Part shown: piece by piece, positions 1 through 7,810 of the stretch
How the letters are laid out: each line of letters starts with the position of its first letter
Position numbering within the stretch: the first letter of the stretch is position 1
Assembly: GCF_002213425.1 (NCBI RefSeq)
Contig: NZ_NJGV01000002.1
Coordinates: 421,607-485,606, forward strand
DNA: 64,000 nt
Direction: 5' to 3'
Origin: Herbaspirillum aquaticum
GTDB lineage: Bacteria > Pseudomonadota > Gammaproteobacteria > Burkholderiales > Burkholderiaceae_D
Program-made: the position numbers and the translations under genes
Notes under the pieces: generated by a model
The model's database searches: none
The model's input: the letters and a program-made list of their open reading frames with translations, nothing else
Told to the model about the DNA's origin: nothing

Positions 1-522
1 CTGGTGATCTGGGTGTGCGTGCTCAAGTCGGGCATCCACGCCACGCTGGCCGGTGTGGTCACGGCCCTGGCCATCCCCATGCGCGATGCGCGGGGTGAGC
101 CGCTGGCCGCCGCCCTGGAGCATGGCTTGCATCCCTGGGTGGCTTTCCTGGTGCTGCCCATGTTTGCCTTCGCCAATGCCGGCGTCTCGCTGCAAGGCAT
201 GTCGCTGGGCAGCCTGTTTGAACCGATTCCGCTGGGCATCGCCGCCGGACTGGTGCTGGGCAAGACCATAGGCGTGTTCGGCGCCGCCTGGCTGATGATC
301 CGCAGCGGCCTGGCAGCCGCGCCAGCCGGTGCCAGCACCAGGCAATTCGTGGGTGTGTGCATGCTGTGCGGCATCGGCTTCACCATGAGCCTGTTCATCG
401 GCGGACTGGCTTTCCAGGGGCTCGCCCCGGACTTCGAAGCCAAGCTCAAGCTGGGCGTGCTGGGCGGCTCCATCCTCGCGGGCCTGCTCGGGACGCTGGT
501 GTTGTGGCGTAAAGAGATATAA
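1..522 (+). CDS. nhaA: Na+/H+ antiporter NhaA, C-terminal part (5' truncated by the window edge)
   Basis: The frame is open from base 1, so the start lies outside the window; about 173 C-terminal residues remain. The opening segment VLKSGIHATLAGVV matches the family signature around the helix that follows the ion-binding region of NhaA. Three to four hydrophobic helices follow, including FVGVCMLCGIGFTMSLFIGG, typical of the last NhaA helices. NhaA is an inner-membrane antiporter that exports Na+ in exchange for protons. It ends TAA at 520-522 with no strong terminator hairpin directly after it. The family call is secure; nothing can be said about its promoter. Confidence 0.93.
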   Translation: MVIWVCVLKSGIHATLAGVVTALAIPMRDARGEPLAAALEHGLHPWVAFLVLPMFAFANAGVSLQGMSLGSLFEPIPLGIAAGLVLGKTIGVFGAAWLMIRSGLAAAPAGASTRQFVGVCMLCGIGFTMSLFIGGLAFQGLAPDFEAKLKLGVLGGSILAGLLGTLVLWRKEI

Positions 523-1023
523 GCAGCGTGAACATCACGGCCACATATCTTTCTGCGAATTCGAAACGACGTATTGATTAACAAAAACATCACAAATTCG
601 CTTACGAGACGCGCCAAGTCGTCATTTGGCGACGTTTAACCAACTTTCGGTTTTGCATTGCAAAAAATTATATAAAAAATAAGTTATTGCACACCATTAG
701 TGCGATTCCGAGGGGAAACGGGGGTGAAGAGGGCCTTCCGTTTCCACATCGCGAAGTGAATCCATGCGACAACGAAATGCCGGCAGCGAGCTCGGCCATG
801 AATTGCTGCTGCGCAGAACAAGCCATTCTTTACATCACCTTTTGGCAGTAGCAAGATACTTGCACGGGCCTGTAGCGGCGCGGCGTGGAAGGGCGCCGAT
901 GCTGACACTACTGACAACAGCGCCCGCAGCAAGCAGGGGATATTGTCGTTTCGACATTTTCACCCCTTGGGACGATAAGCCTGGCGAATAACAGCCCGGC
1001 CATCAAAAGCAGAGGAGACAAGC
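523..1023 (+). other. Long AT-rich then hairpin-rich intergenic region / putative 5' leader
   Basis: No credible long gene is visible here. The first 170 bases are AT-rich. From about 712 the base composition changes and stems appear: GGAAACGG (714-721) pairs with CCGTTTCC (738-745), CGGCGC (876-881) with GCGCCG (893-898), and TGTCG (944-948) with CGACA (952-956). They precede a strong Shine-Dalgarno for the 41-aa gene at 1024. This would fit a structured leader or an untranslated RNA, but I cannot match it to a known riboswitch class. Confidence 0.35.
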
Positions 1024-1149
1024 ATGAAACTGATGGAATTGCTCATGAGCTACGGTAGCCAGGCACTCGTGTGGTACGCGATGTACGTCATCGTGGGCAG
1101 CTGTGCCTTCGGTGCCTACGTCTGGCGCCGCACGCATTTCGGTCACTGA
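1024..1149 (+). CDS. Small membrane protein, 41 aa, unknown function
   Basis: ATG at 1024 is preceded by AGAGGAGAC, a strong Shine-Dalgarno at good spacing, and the frame runs 41 codons to TGA at 1147-1149. The product begins MKLMELLMSYGSQALVWYAM, contains one hydrophobic segment (about residues 13-33) and ends in a basic tail with WRRTHFGH, the shape of a single-pass small inner-membrane protein. It stands alone between nhaA and the ribose operon, with an unusually long leader upstream and a 15-bp perfect hairpin 190 bases downstream. I do not recognise the family. The ribosome binding site and hydrophobic pattern support it being real. Confidence 0.6.
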   Translation: MKLMELLMSYGSQALVWYAMYVIVGSCAFGAYVWRRTHFGH

Positions 1150-1341
1150 TCCTCTCACATTCACCTCGACGCAGCCCGGACTGAAGTTCGACGCTGCGTG
1201 CATGACGCAAGGCGAGGGCACAGGACCAGTGCTGGCCTGAAGCATGCCGTTTCCCATCCCGCGCAAGGGCGAGGACATGGGAGCGGTGCCGTGCTGGTAA
1301 CCCGTGCGCGTCGTCATTGCATGACCCCATCGACCTGCCAG

Positions 1342-1378
1342 AACGGCGGGAAGCGCTTGACCGGCGCTTCCCGCCGTT
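1342..1378 (+). terminator. Strong perfect hairpin, probable terminator
   Basis: Arms AACGGCGGGAAGCGC (1342-1356) and GCGCTTCCCGCCGTT (1364-1378) are a perfect 15-bp inverted repeat with a 7-nt loop, followed by a short T-rich stretch. It lies in the 418-bp gap between the 41-aa gene and rbsB, which otherwise holds only the next hairpin and the rbs operator. It may act in both directions. Confidence 0.6.
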
Positions 1379-1441
1379 TGTCGTTGCGGCTTGCCTGAGC
1401 GCGTGCCCCGCACTTCCTTTTGCACACTCCCCGGATCAAAA

Positions 1442-1470
1442 AAAGCTGCACCGCAGCTTTATTTTCTGTT
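1442..1470 (+). terminator. A-run/hairpin/T-run, probable bidirectional terminator
   Basis: AAAGCTGC (1442-1449) pairs with GCAGCTTT (1453-1460) over a 3-nt loop. An A-run lies before it and ATTTTCTGTTTTT after it, the layout of an intrinsic terminator readable on either strand. It insulates the rbs promoter from upstream transcription. Confidence 0.55.
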
Positions 1471-1493
1471 TTTGCGGTGCTATTCTCCAATCC

Positions 1494-1509
1494 GCGCAAA
1501 CGTTTGCGC
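1494..1509 (+). promoter_or_regulatory. LacI-family operator upstream of rbsB, probable RbsR site
   Basis: GCGCAAACGTTTGCGC is a perfect 16-bp palindrome with a central CG, the classic shape of LacI/PurR/RbsR operators. It lies 58 bases before the rbsB start codon. A LacI-family gene (5223-6236) sits inside the operon, so autoregulated, ribose-relieved repression is the natural inference. Confidence 0.75.
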
Positions 1510-1567
1510 ACTTATAACGGCGTCTATCTTCTAGGAAACGCCGGCAACATCAATACTGGAGACCCAG

Positions 1568-2512
1568 ATGAACAAATTCACCCGCCGCCATTTCGCCATC
1601 GCCGCCCTGGCATGTGCAGTCCTCCCCGGTGCCGCCATGGCACAGACTCCGGCCAAGCCCAAGGTGGCCCTGGTCATGAAGTCGCTGGCCAACGAGTTCT
1701 TCCTGAACATGGAAAACGGTGCCCGCGAATACCAGAAGGCCAACGCCAGCAAGTTCGACCTGATCGCCAACGGCATCAAGGATGAGCAGGACACCGCCAA
1801 CCAGATCAAGATCGTCGAGCAGATGATCGTTTCCAAGGTCAATGCCCTGGTGATCGCCCCGGCTGACTCCAAGGCCCTGGTGCCGGTGGTCAAGAAGGCC
1901 ATCGATGCCGGCATCATCGTGGTCAACATCGACAACAAGCTCGATGACGCCGCCCTGAAGGAAAAGGGCATCACCGTGCCGTTCGTGGGCCCGGACAATC
2001 GCAAGGGCGCCAAGCTGGCCGGCGACTACCTGGGCAAGCAGCTGCAAAAGGGTGACAAGGTCGCCATCATCGAAGGCGTGTCCACCACCTTCAACGCACA
2101 GCAGCGCACCCTGGGCTTCCAGGATGCGATGAAGGATGTCGGTGCGAATGTCGTGACCGTGCAGTCGGGCCAGTGGGAAATCGACCAGGGCAACAAGGTC
2201 GCCGCCTCGATCCTGAACGCCCATCCTGACATCAAGGCCATCCTGGCCGGCAACGACAACATGGCGCTGGGCGCCGTGGCAGCCATCCGCGCCGCTGGCA
2301 AGACCGGCAAGGTGCAACTGGTCGGTTACGACAACATCAACGCCATCAAGCCGATGTTGAAGGATGGCCGCGTGCTGGCCACCGTCGACCAGTTCGCCCA
2401 GCAGCAAGCCGTCTTCGGCATCGAAACCGCCCTCAAGGCCGTGACCGAGAAGAAGCCGCAAAGCGCTCTGGGTGGCGTGGTCGAGACCAAGGTCTCGCTG
2501 GTCACCAAGTAA
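1568..2512 (+). CDS. rbsB: Ribose ABC transporter, periplasmic ribose-binding protein
   Basis: 314 aa. The product has a twin-arginine-like start (MNKFTRRHF), a hydrophobic signal segment and an AMA-Q cleavage region at about residues 23-25, followed by a two-lobe type I sugar-binding fold. Recognisable patches are VNALVIAPADSKA, VVNIDNK and AILAGNDNMALGA. It captures D-ribose in the periplasm and hands it to RbsC. A GGAG Shine-Dalgarno is 6 nt before ATG. It is the first gene of rbsBACRKD, and as usual for the binding protein it is followed by a longer gap (about 90 nt) before rbsA. Ribose specificity is inferred from the rbsK/rbsD context; the family alone would also allow other pentoses. 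Confidence 0.92.
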   Translation: MNKFTRRHFAIAALACAVLPGAAMAQTPAKPKVALVMKSLANEFFLNMENGAREYQKANASKFDLIANGIKDEQDTANQIKIVEQMIVSKVNALVIAPADSKALVPVVKKAIDAGIIVVNIDNKLDDAALKEKGITVPFVGPDNRKGAKLAGDYLGKQLQKGDKVAIIEGVSTTFNAQQRTLGFQDAMKDVGANVVTVQSGQWEIDQGNKVAASILNAHPDIKAILAGNDNMALGAVAAIRAAGKTGKVQLVGYDNINAIKPMLKDGRVLATVDQFAQQQAVFGIETALKAVTEKKPQSALGGVVETKVSLVTK

Positions 2513-2603
2513 TACCGGCGCCCCTGGCGTCTTCTCCGCAAGGTGCCTGCGCCCGTGACCGGGCGCGGGACTTTGCCTCTCCCTCCTTGTGCGCTACAGA
2601 ACC

Positions 2604-4172
2604 ATGCAGCCCAACGACTCTCCCTCCCAAGCTTCGCCCTTGCTGACCTTGTCCGGCATCGGCAAGAGCTATGCCGCACCGGTGCTCGATGGCATCGACC
2701 TGGACCTGCGTCCGGGCCAGGTGCTCGCCCTGACCGGCGAAAACGGCGCCGGCAAGAGCACGCTCTCCAAGATCATCTGCGGCCTGGTCGATGCCAGCGC
2801 CGGCGGCATGACGCTGGATGGCCAACCCTATGCACCGGCATCGCGCACCCAGGCGGAAGGCCTGGGCATCCGCATGGTGATGCAGGAACTGAACCTGATC
2901 CCAACGCTGTCGATTGCCGAAAACCTGTTCCTGGAAAAACTGCCGCGCCGCTTCGGCTGGATCGACCGCAAGAAGCTGGCCGAGGCCGCCCGCGCCCAGA
3001 TGGAAGTGGTCGGTCTCGGTGAGCTGGACCCGTGGACCCCGGTCGGCGACCTGGGCCTGGGTCACCAGCAGATGGTCGAGATCGCCCGCAACCTGATCGG
3101 CAGCTGCCGCTGCCTGATCCTGGACGAGCCCACGGCCATGCTGACCAACCGCGAGGTGGAACTGCTGTTCTCGCGCATCGAGCGCCTGCGCGCTGAAGGC
3201 GTGGCCATCATCTACATCTCGCACCGGCTGGAAGAACTGAAGCGCATCGCCGACCGCATCGTGGTCCTGCGCGATGGCAAGCTGGTCTGCAATGACGATA
3301 TCGGCCGCTATTCGACCGAGCAACTGGTGCAATTGATGGCCGGTGAATTGACCAAGGTCGACCTGGATGCCGAACATCGCCGCATCGGCGCGCCGGTGCT
3401 GCGCATCCGTGGCCTGGGACGCGCCCCCGTCGTGCAGCCGGCCAGCCTGGCGCTGCATGCCGGTGAAGTGCTGGGCATTGCCGGCCTGATCGGTTCCGGT
3501 CGCACGGAACTGCTGCGCCTGATCTTTGGCGCCGATCGCGCCGAACAAGGTGAGATCTTCATTGGCGACAGCCAGCAGCCCGCACGCATCCGTAGTCCCA
3601 AGGATGCCGTCAAGGCCGGCATCGCCATGGTCACCGAAGACCGCAAAGGACAGGGCCTGCTGCTGCCGCAAGCCATCAGCGTCAATACTTCGCTGGCCAA
3701 CCTGGGCAGCGTGAGCCGCGCCGGCATGCTCGATCACGCGGCCGAGAGCAGCGTGGCGCAAGAGTATGTGAAGAAACTGCGCATACGCAGCGGCAGCGTG
3801 GCACAAGCCGCCGGCGAATTGTCGGGCGGCAACCAGCAGAAAGTGGTGATTGCCCGCTGGCTGTACCGCGATTGCCCCATCATGTTGTTCGATGAGCCCA
3901 CACGCGGCATCGACATCGGCGCCAAGTCCGATATCTATCGCCTCTTCGCCGAACTGGCGGCGCAGGGCAAGGGCTTGCTGGTGGTCTCCAGCGACCTGCG
4001 CGAGCTGATGCAGATCTGTGACCGCATCGCCGTCATGAGCGCGGGCCGCATTGCTGACACCTTCAGCCGCGATGACTGGTCGCAGGAACGCATCCTGGCG
4101 GCCGCCTTCAGCGGTTACGTGGGACGCCAGGAAGCCGTTGCGGCGGCGCATGTGGCGGGCAATACCGCCTGA
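2604..4172 (+). CDS. rbsA: Ribose ABC transporter ATP-binding protein
   Basis: 522 aa with two fused ABC domains. The first has Walker A GENGAGKST near residue 45, the signature-like LGLGHQQMVEIAR and Walker B CLILDEPTA. The second has the degenerate P-loop GLIGSGRTE, signature LSGGNQQK and LFDEPTRGIDIG. This is the standard RbsA/MglA/XylG architecture, in which one polypeptide supplies both nucleotide sites that energise the RbsC dimer. I place the start at ATG 2604 (MQPNDSPSQ); an in-frame GTG at 2589 would add five residues. Neither has a clear Shine-Dalgarno. Confidence 0.93.
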   Translation: MQPNDSPSQASPLLTLSGIGKSYAAPVLDGIDLDLRPGQVLALTGENGAGKSTLSKIICGLVDASAGGMTLDGQPYAPASRTQAEGLGIRMVMQELNLIPTLSIAENLFLEKLPRRFGWIDRKKLAEAARAQMEVVGLGELDPWTPVGDLGLGHQQMVEIARNLIGSCRCLILDEPTAMLTNREVELLFSRIERLRAEGVAIIYISHRLEELKRIADRIVVLRDGKLVCNDDIGRYSTEQLVQLMAGELTKVDLDAEHRRIGAPVLRIRGLGRAPVVQPASLALHAGEVLGIAGLIGSGRTELLRLIFGADRAEQGEIFIGDSQQPARIRSPKDAVKAGIAMVTEDRKGQGLLLPQAISVNTSLANLGSVSRAGMLDHAAESSVAQEYVKKLRIRSGSVAQAAGELSGGNQQKVVIARWLYRDCPIMLFDEPTRGIDIGAKSDIYRLFAELAAQGKGLLVVSSDLRELMQICDRIAVMSAGRIADTFSRDDWSQERILAAAFSGYVGRQEAVAAAHVAGNTA

Positions 4173-4224
4173 GCGGCCGGACCCTGCGGCCCCGACTATC
4201 AACTGCCAAGATTGAACGAGACAG

Positions 4225-5211
4225 ATGCAAACCTCTTCCTCTACCCCCGCCGCCAGCCGGCAAGCGGCCTACCTGGCCGGTTTCAAGAACTACCTGGGCC
4301 TGATGGCCGCCTTGCTGGCGATGTGCGTGATGTTCGCCTTCCTGAGCGAGAACTTCCTCAGCGCCGCCACCTTCATCACCCTCACCAATGACATCCCGCC
4401 ACTGGTGGTGATGTCGGTAGGCATGACCTTCATCCTCATCATCGGCGGCATCGACCTTTCGGTCGGTTCGGTGATGGCGCTGGCGGCCTCGATGCTGTCC
4501 ATGGCCATGGTGCGCTGGGGCTGGCCGCTGTACGCTGCAGCCCCCCTGGGCGTGGTGGTGGCGGCACTGTGCGGTACGCTGACCGGCCTGGTCTCGGTGC
4601 ACTGGCGCATTCCTTCCTTCATCGTCTCGCTGGGCGTGCTGGAAATCGCGCGCGGCCTGGCTTACCAGGTCACCAACTCGCGCACCGAATACATCGGCAG
4701 CGCCGTGGACGTGATCAGCTCGCCCGTGCTCTTCGGCATGTCGCCAGCCTTCCTGTCGGCCATCGCCATCGTCATCATTGCGCAACTGGTACTGACCCGC
4801 ACCGTGCTGGGCCGCTACTGGATCGGCATCGGCACCAATGAAGAAGCGGTGCGCCTGTCCGGCGTGAACCCCAATCCCAGCAAGATCCTGGCCTTCGCCC
4901 TGATGGGCGCGCTGGCCGGTATCGCGGCGCTGTTCCAGGTCTCGCGCCTGGAAGCGGCCGATCCCAACGGCGGCGTGGGCATGGAACTGCAGGTCATCGC
5001 GGCGGTGGTCATCGGCGGCACCAGCCTGATGGGCGGCCGGGGCTCCATCGTGAGCACCTTCATCGGTGTGCTGATCATTTCGGTACTGGAAGCAGGCCTG
5101 GCCCAGGTCGGCGTGAGCGAGCCGATGAAGCGCATCATCACCGGCGCCGTCATCGTGGTGGCCGTGATCCTGGATACCTATCGCCGCCGCGGCCAACGCC
5201 ACGCGCGCTGA
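4225..5211 (+). CDS. rbsC: Ribose ABC transporter permease
   Basis: 328 aa, highly hydrophobic, with about eight to ten transmembrane helices. Family landmarks are VMSVGMTFILIIGGIDLSVG in the second third of the N-terminal half and AAVVIGGTSLMGGRGS near residues 255-275, the cytoplasmic loop that docks on the ATPase. It forms the inner-membrane ribose channel with RbsA. It lies 52 nt after rbsA and 11 nt before rbsR. Confidence 0.93.
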   Translation: MQTSSSTPAASRQAAYLAGFKNYLGLMAALLAMCVMFAFLSENFLSAATFITLTNDIPPLVVMSVGMTFILIIGGIDLSVGSVMALAASMLSMAMVRWGWPLYAAAPLGVVVAALCGTLTGLVSVHWRIPSFIVSLGVLEIARGLAYQVTNSRTEYIGSAVDVISSPVLFGMSPAFLSAIAIVIIAQLVLTRTVLGRYWIGIGTNEEAVRLSGVNPNPSKILAFALMGALAGIAALFQVSRLEAADPNGGVGMELQVIAAVVIGGTSLMGGRGSIVSTFIGVLIISVLEAGLAQVGVSEPMKRIITGAVIVVAVILDTYRRRGQRHAR

Positions 5212-5222
5212 ACGAAGACGCC

Positions 5223-6236
5223 ATGGCCACCATCAAGGATGTCGCCAGGCTGGCCGGGGTGTCCTACACCACGGTCTCGCATGTGCTCAACCAGACGCGT
5301 CCGGTCAGCAGCGACGCCCGCGAGCGCGTGCTGGCCGCGGTCAAGGAACTGGACTACGTGCCCAGTGCCCTGGCGCGTTCGCTGCGCAGCAAGGTCACGG
5401 GCAGTATCGGCCTCATCATTCCCAACAACACCAACCCGTATTTCTCGGAGCTGGCGCGCGGGATCGAAGACCACTGCTATGGCGCCGGGTACAGCGTCAT
5501 CCTTTGCAATTCGGACGATGATCCTGACAAGCAGCGCGATTACCTGCAGGTCCTGCAGACCAAGCGCTGCGATGGCCTCATCATCGCGACCCTGAACCAG
5601 GCCGATCTCAACCCGGCGGGCAGGCTCGATATTCCGACCGTGCTGCTGGACCGAGCGCCCAAGGAACTGGACATCGACCTGGTCAGCACCGACAACGCAC
5701 TCGGTGGCAGCCTGGCGGCGCGCCACCTGCTGGAGCTGCAGCGCCGCCATGTGGCCTGCATCGCCGGACCGGATGGACTGGAACTGTCGGACGAACGCGT
5801 GCAGGGATTCCGCCAGACATTGCAGGCGGGTGGCCTGGCGCTGGCCGAGGGCGACCTGCTGCATGCGGATTTCAGCGGCATCGGCGGCTATCAGGCCGCG
5901 ATGCAATTGCTGCAGGGGAGGGGCGAAGGAGAACGTCCGGACGCCATCTTCTGCTGCAACGACATGATGGCCATCGGTGTGCTGCGTGCCGCCGGTGAAT
6001 TGCAGATCGAGGTGCCGGGCGAATTGTCGGTGGTGGGTTTCGACGATATCGAGCTGGCGCAATTCGTTCATCCTCCGCTGACCACGGTGGCACAAAATAC
6101 CCGCAAGCTGGGCAACCTGACGGCGCAGTTCCTGCTCGAACGCATCGCCGACCCCAGCCTGCCGGCGCGCCGCGAGACGGTGGCGCCGCAACTCCAGCGG
6201 CGCGGCTCGACCGCCCCGCGCCCCAAGCAGAACTGA
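5223..6236 (+). CDS. rbsR: LacI-family transcriptional repressor of the ribose operon
   Basis: 337 aa. The N-terminal helix-turn-helix begins MATIKDVARLAGVSYTTVSH, the LacI/PurR consensus, followed by the hinge helix containing ALARSLRS. The rest is a periplasmic-binding-protein-like effector domain (SIGLIIPNNTNPYFSEL, FCCNDMMAIG, VVGFDDIELA). It is embedded between rbsC and rbsK and most likely binds the palindrome at 1494-1509, releasing it when ribose is present. The effector is inferred from position. Confidence 0.9.
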   Translation: MATIKDVARLAGVSYTTVSHVLNQTRPVSSDARERVLAAVKELDYVPSALARSLRSKVTGSIGLIIPNNTNPYFSELARGIEDHCYGAGYSVILCNSDDDPDKQRDYLQVLQTKRCDGLIIATLNQADLNPAGRLDIPTVLLDRAPKELDIDLVSTDNALGGSLAARHLLELQRRHVACIAGPDGLELSDERVQGFRQTLQAGGLALAEGDLLHADFSGIGGYQAAMQLLQGRGEGERPDAIFCCNDMMAIGVLRAAGELQIEVPGELSVVGFDDIELAQFVHPPLTTVAQNTRKLGNLTAQFLLERIADPSLPARRETVAPQLQRRGSTAPRPKQN

Positions 6237-6271
6237 ACACGTCACAACGCAACTGAACAAAGAGAACACAC

Positions 6272-7171
6272 ATGATCGTCATCATCGGCAGCGTCAACAT
6301 GGACCTGGTCTTGCGCGTACCGCGCATGCCCTTGCCGGGTGAAACCCTGGCCGGCGACAAATTCATGACCATCCCCGGCGGCAAGGGCGCCAACCAGGCC
6401 GTGGCCTGTGCCCGCCTGGCCGCGCCCGGCACCAGCGTGGCGATGGTCGCCTGCGTGGGCGACGACGCCTTCGGCGGCCAGATGCGCGACTCCATTACTG
6501 CCTGCGGCATCGATGACCGCTACATCGACGAAGTAGCGGGCGAAGCGACCGGTATCGCCTCCATCATGGTCGACGCCAACGCCCAGAACAGCATCGTCAT
6601 CGCCGCCGGCGCCAATGGCCGGCTGGATGTGGAGCGAATCGAACGCGCCCGTCCGCTCATCGAGCAGGCCGCCATCGTGCTGCTGCAACTGGAAGTGCCG
6701 ATGCCTACCGTCATCCACAGCATCGAACTGGCTCACGCCCTGGGCAAGACCGTGGTGCTCAATCCTGCACCGGCACAAGCCTTGCCCCGTGAACTGCTGC
6801 AGAAGATCGATTACCTGATCTTGAATGAAATCGAAGCGGCGATGCTGGCCGAGGAACAGTCCGAAGACATTCCACTTCTGGCGCGTAAGCTCCATGCACT
6901 GGGCGCTCGCAATGTGGTGGTGACGCTGGGCGAGAAGGGCGTCTATGGATCCTTCGCCGATGGCCAGCAGCGCCACCTTCCGGCACGCAAGGTGCAGGCG
7001 GTCGATACCACCGCAGCGGGCGACACTTTCATCGGCGGCTTCATTGGCGCCATTGCCCAAGGCCACGACCAGTTCGACGCCATTGCCTATGCCCAGGCCG
7101 CGGCTGCCCTGAGCGTCACGCGTGTCGGTGCCCAAACCTCCATTCCCACGCGCGACGAAGTCGTGCTCTGA
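6272..7171 (+). CDS. rbsK: Ribokinase
   Basis: 299 aa PfkB-family sugar kinase that phosphorylates D-ribose to ribose-5-phosphate in the cytoplasm. The N-terminal PfkB signature is PGGKGANQAVACARL. The C-terminal signature is DTTAAGDTFIGGF, whose Asp (residue 251) is the catalytic base. Length is normal for RbsK. AAAGAGAA before ATG 6272 is a usable ribosome binding site. It follows rbsR by 35 nt in the same transcript. Confidence 0.93.
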   Translation: MIVIIGSVNMDLVLRVPRMPLPGETLAGDKFMTIPGGKGANQAVACARLAAPGTSVAMVACVGDDAFGGQMRDSITACGIDDRYIDEVAGEATGIASIMVDANAQNSIVIAAGANGRLDVERIERARPLIEQAAIVLLQLEVPMPTVIHSIELAHALGKTVVLNPAPAQALPRELLQKIDYLILNEIEAAMLAEEQSEDIPLLARKLHALGARNVVVTLGEKGVYGSFADGQQRHLPARKVQAVDTTAAGDTFIGGFIGAIAQGHDQFDAIAYAQAAAALSVTRVGAQTSIPTRDEVVL

Positions 7172-7191
7172 TTTCTTGTTCCTTCATTGCC

Positions 7192-7584
7192 ATGAAAAAG
7201 ACTGCCTTGCTCAACGCCGCCATTTCCGAGCTCATTGCCACCATGGGCCATGGCGATACCCTGGTCATCGGTGATGTCGGCTTGCCGGCGCCGGCCGGTG
7301 TTCCGGTGATCGATCTTGCCGTCACGCGGGGCGTGCCCGATTTCATGACCGTGCTCAACACGGTGCTCAGCGAATTGCAGGTTGAATTCCACATCGTCGC
7401 CGATGAAATGCAGAGCGTCAGTCCTGCATTGGCCGCGCAGGTTGCGGCGCTGGACTTGCCGCAACGCCGCAGCATGTCGCATGAGGATTTCAAGCAGGCC
7501 ACCGCGCGCGCCAAGGCTTACATCCGCACTGGGGAATGCACGCCTTATGCCAACATCATCCTCGGCTCAGGCGTGGTGTTTTAA
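7192..7584 (+). CDS. rbsD: D-ribose pyranase
   Basis: 130 aa RbsD/FucU-family mutarotase converting beta-D-ribopyranose to ribofuranose, the form used by ribokinase. The catalytic His is His20 in TMGHGD, followed by IGDVGLPAP. The C-terminus ends ECTPYANIILGSGVVF, the conserved family tail. It is the last gene of rbsBACRKD, 20 nt after rbsK. Confidence 0.93.
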   Translation: MKKTALLNAAISELIATMGHGDTLVIGDVGLPAPAGVPVIDLAVTRGVPDFMTVLNTVLSELQVEFHIVADEMQSVSPALAAQVAALDLPQRRSMSHEDFKQATARAKAYIRTGECTPYANIILGSGVVF

Positions 7585-7590
7585 GCAAAA

Positions 7591-7617
7591 AGGTGTACAA
7601 AAAATACATTTACACCT
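7591..7617 (+). terminator. Weak hairpin after rbsD
   Basis: AGGTGTA (7591-7597) pairs with TACACCT (7611-7617) across an AT-rich loop. There is no T-run, so termination of the rbs transcript here is only possible. The rest of the 7585-7810 gap shows nothing else clear apart from a Shine-Dalgarno before the chemoreceptor. Confidence 0.3.
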
Positions 7618-7810
7618 CTAGTTGTGTGATGACTTTGCGACACTTCCACAAATAGTCGCTTGCCCTTGTTGTTTGGCATGCGCGGATGTCGCATCATGTT
7701 GCCTACGGAAAAGTTCGAGGGAACTGCGTTCGCGCTGTTCAATAAAAAGAAGCTGGATCTTCGAGGAAGCGGAAGAGACAGAACAATAAATGAACAGCAT
7801 AGGGAACAGC

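Noticed and set aside
764..991. 75-aa plus-strand frame in the leader before the 41-aa gene
   Set aside because: No ribosome binding site, Arg/Leu-rich random composition, and it runs through the predicted stems.
1198..1398. 66-aa frame upstream of rbsB
   Set aside because: Spans a perfect terminator hairpin and has no Shine-Dalgarno or plausible protein composition.
1531..2461. Long open frames on the minus strand opposite rbsB, rbsA and rbsC
   Set aside because: They are shadows of GC-rich plus-strand genes with third-position bias; residue composition (His/Gln/Arg rich) and lack of ribosome binding sites argue against them.
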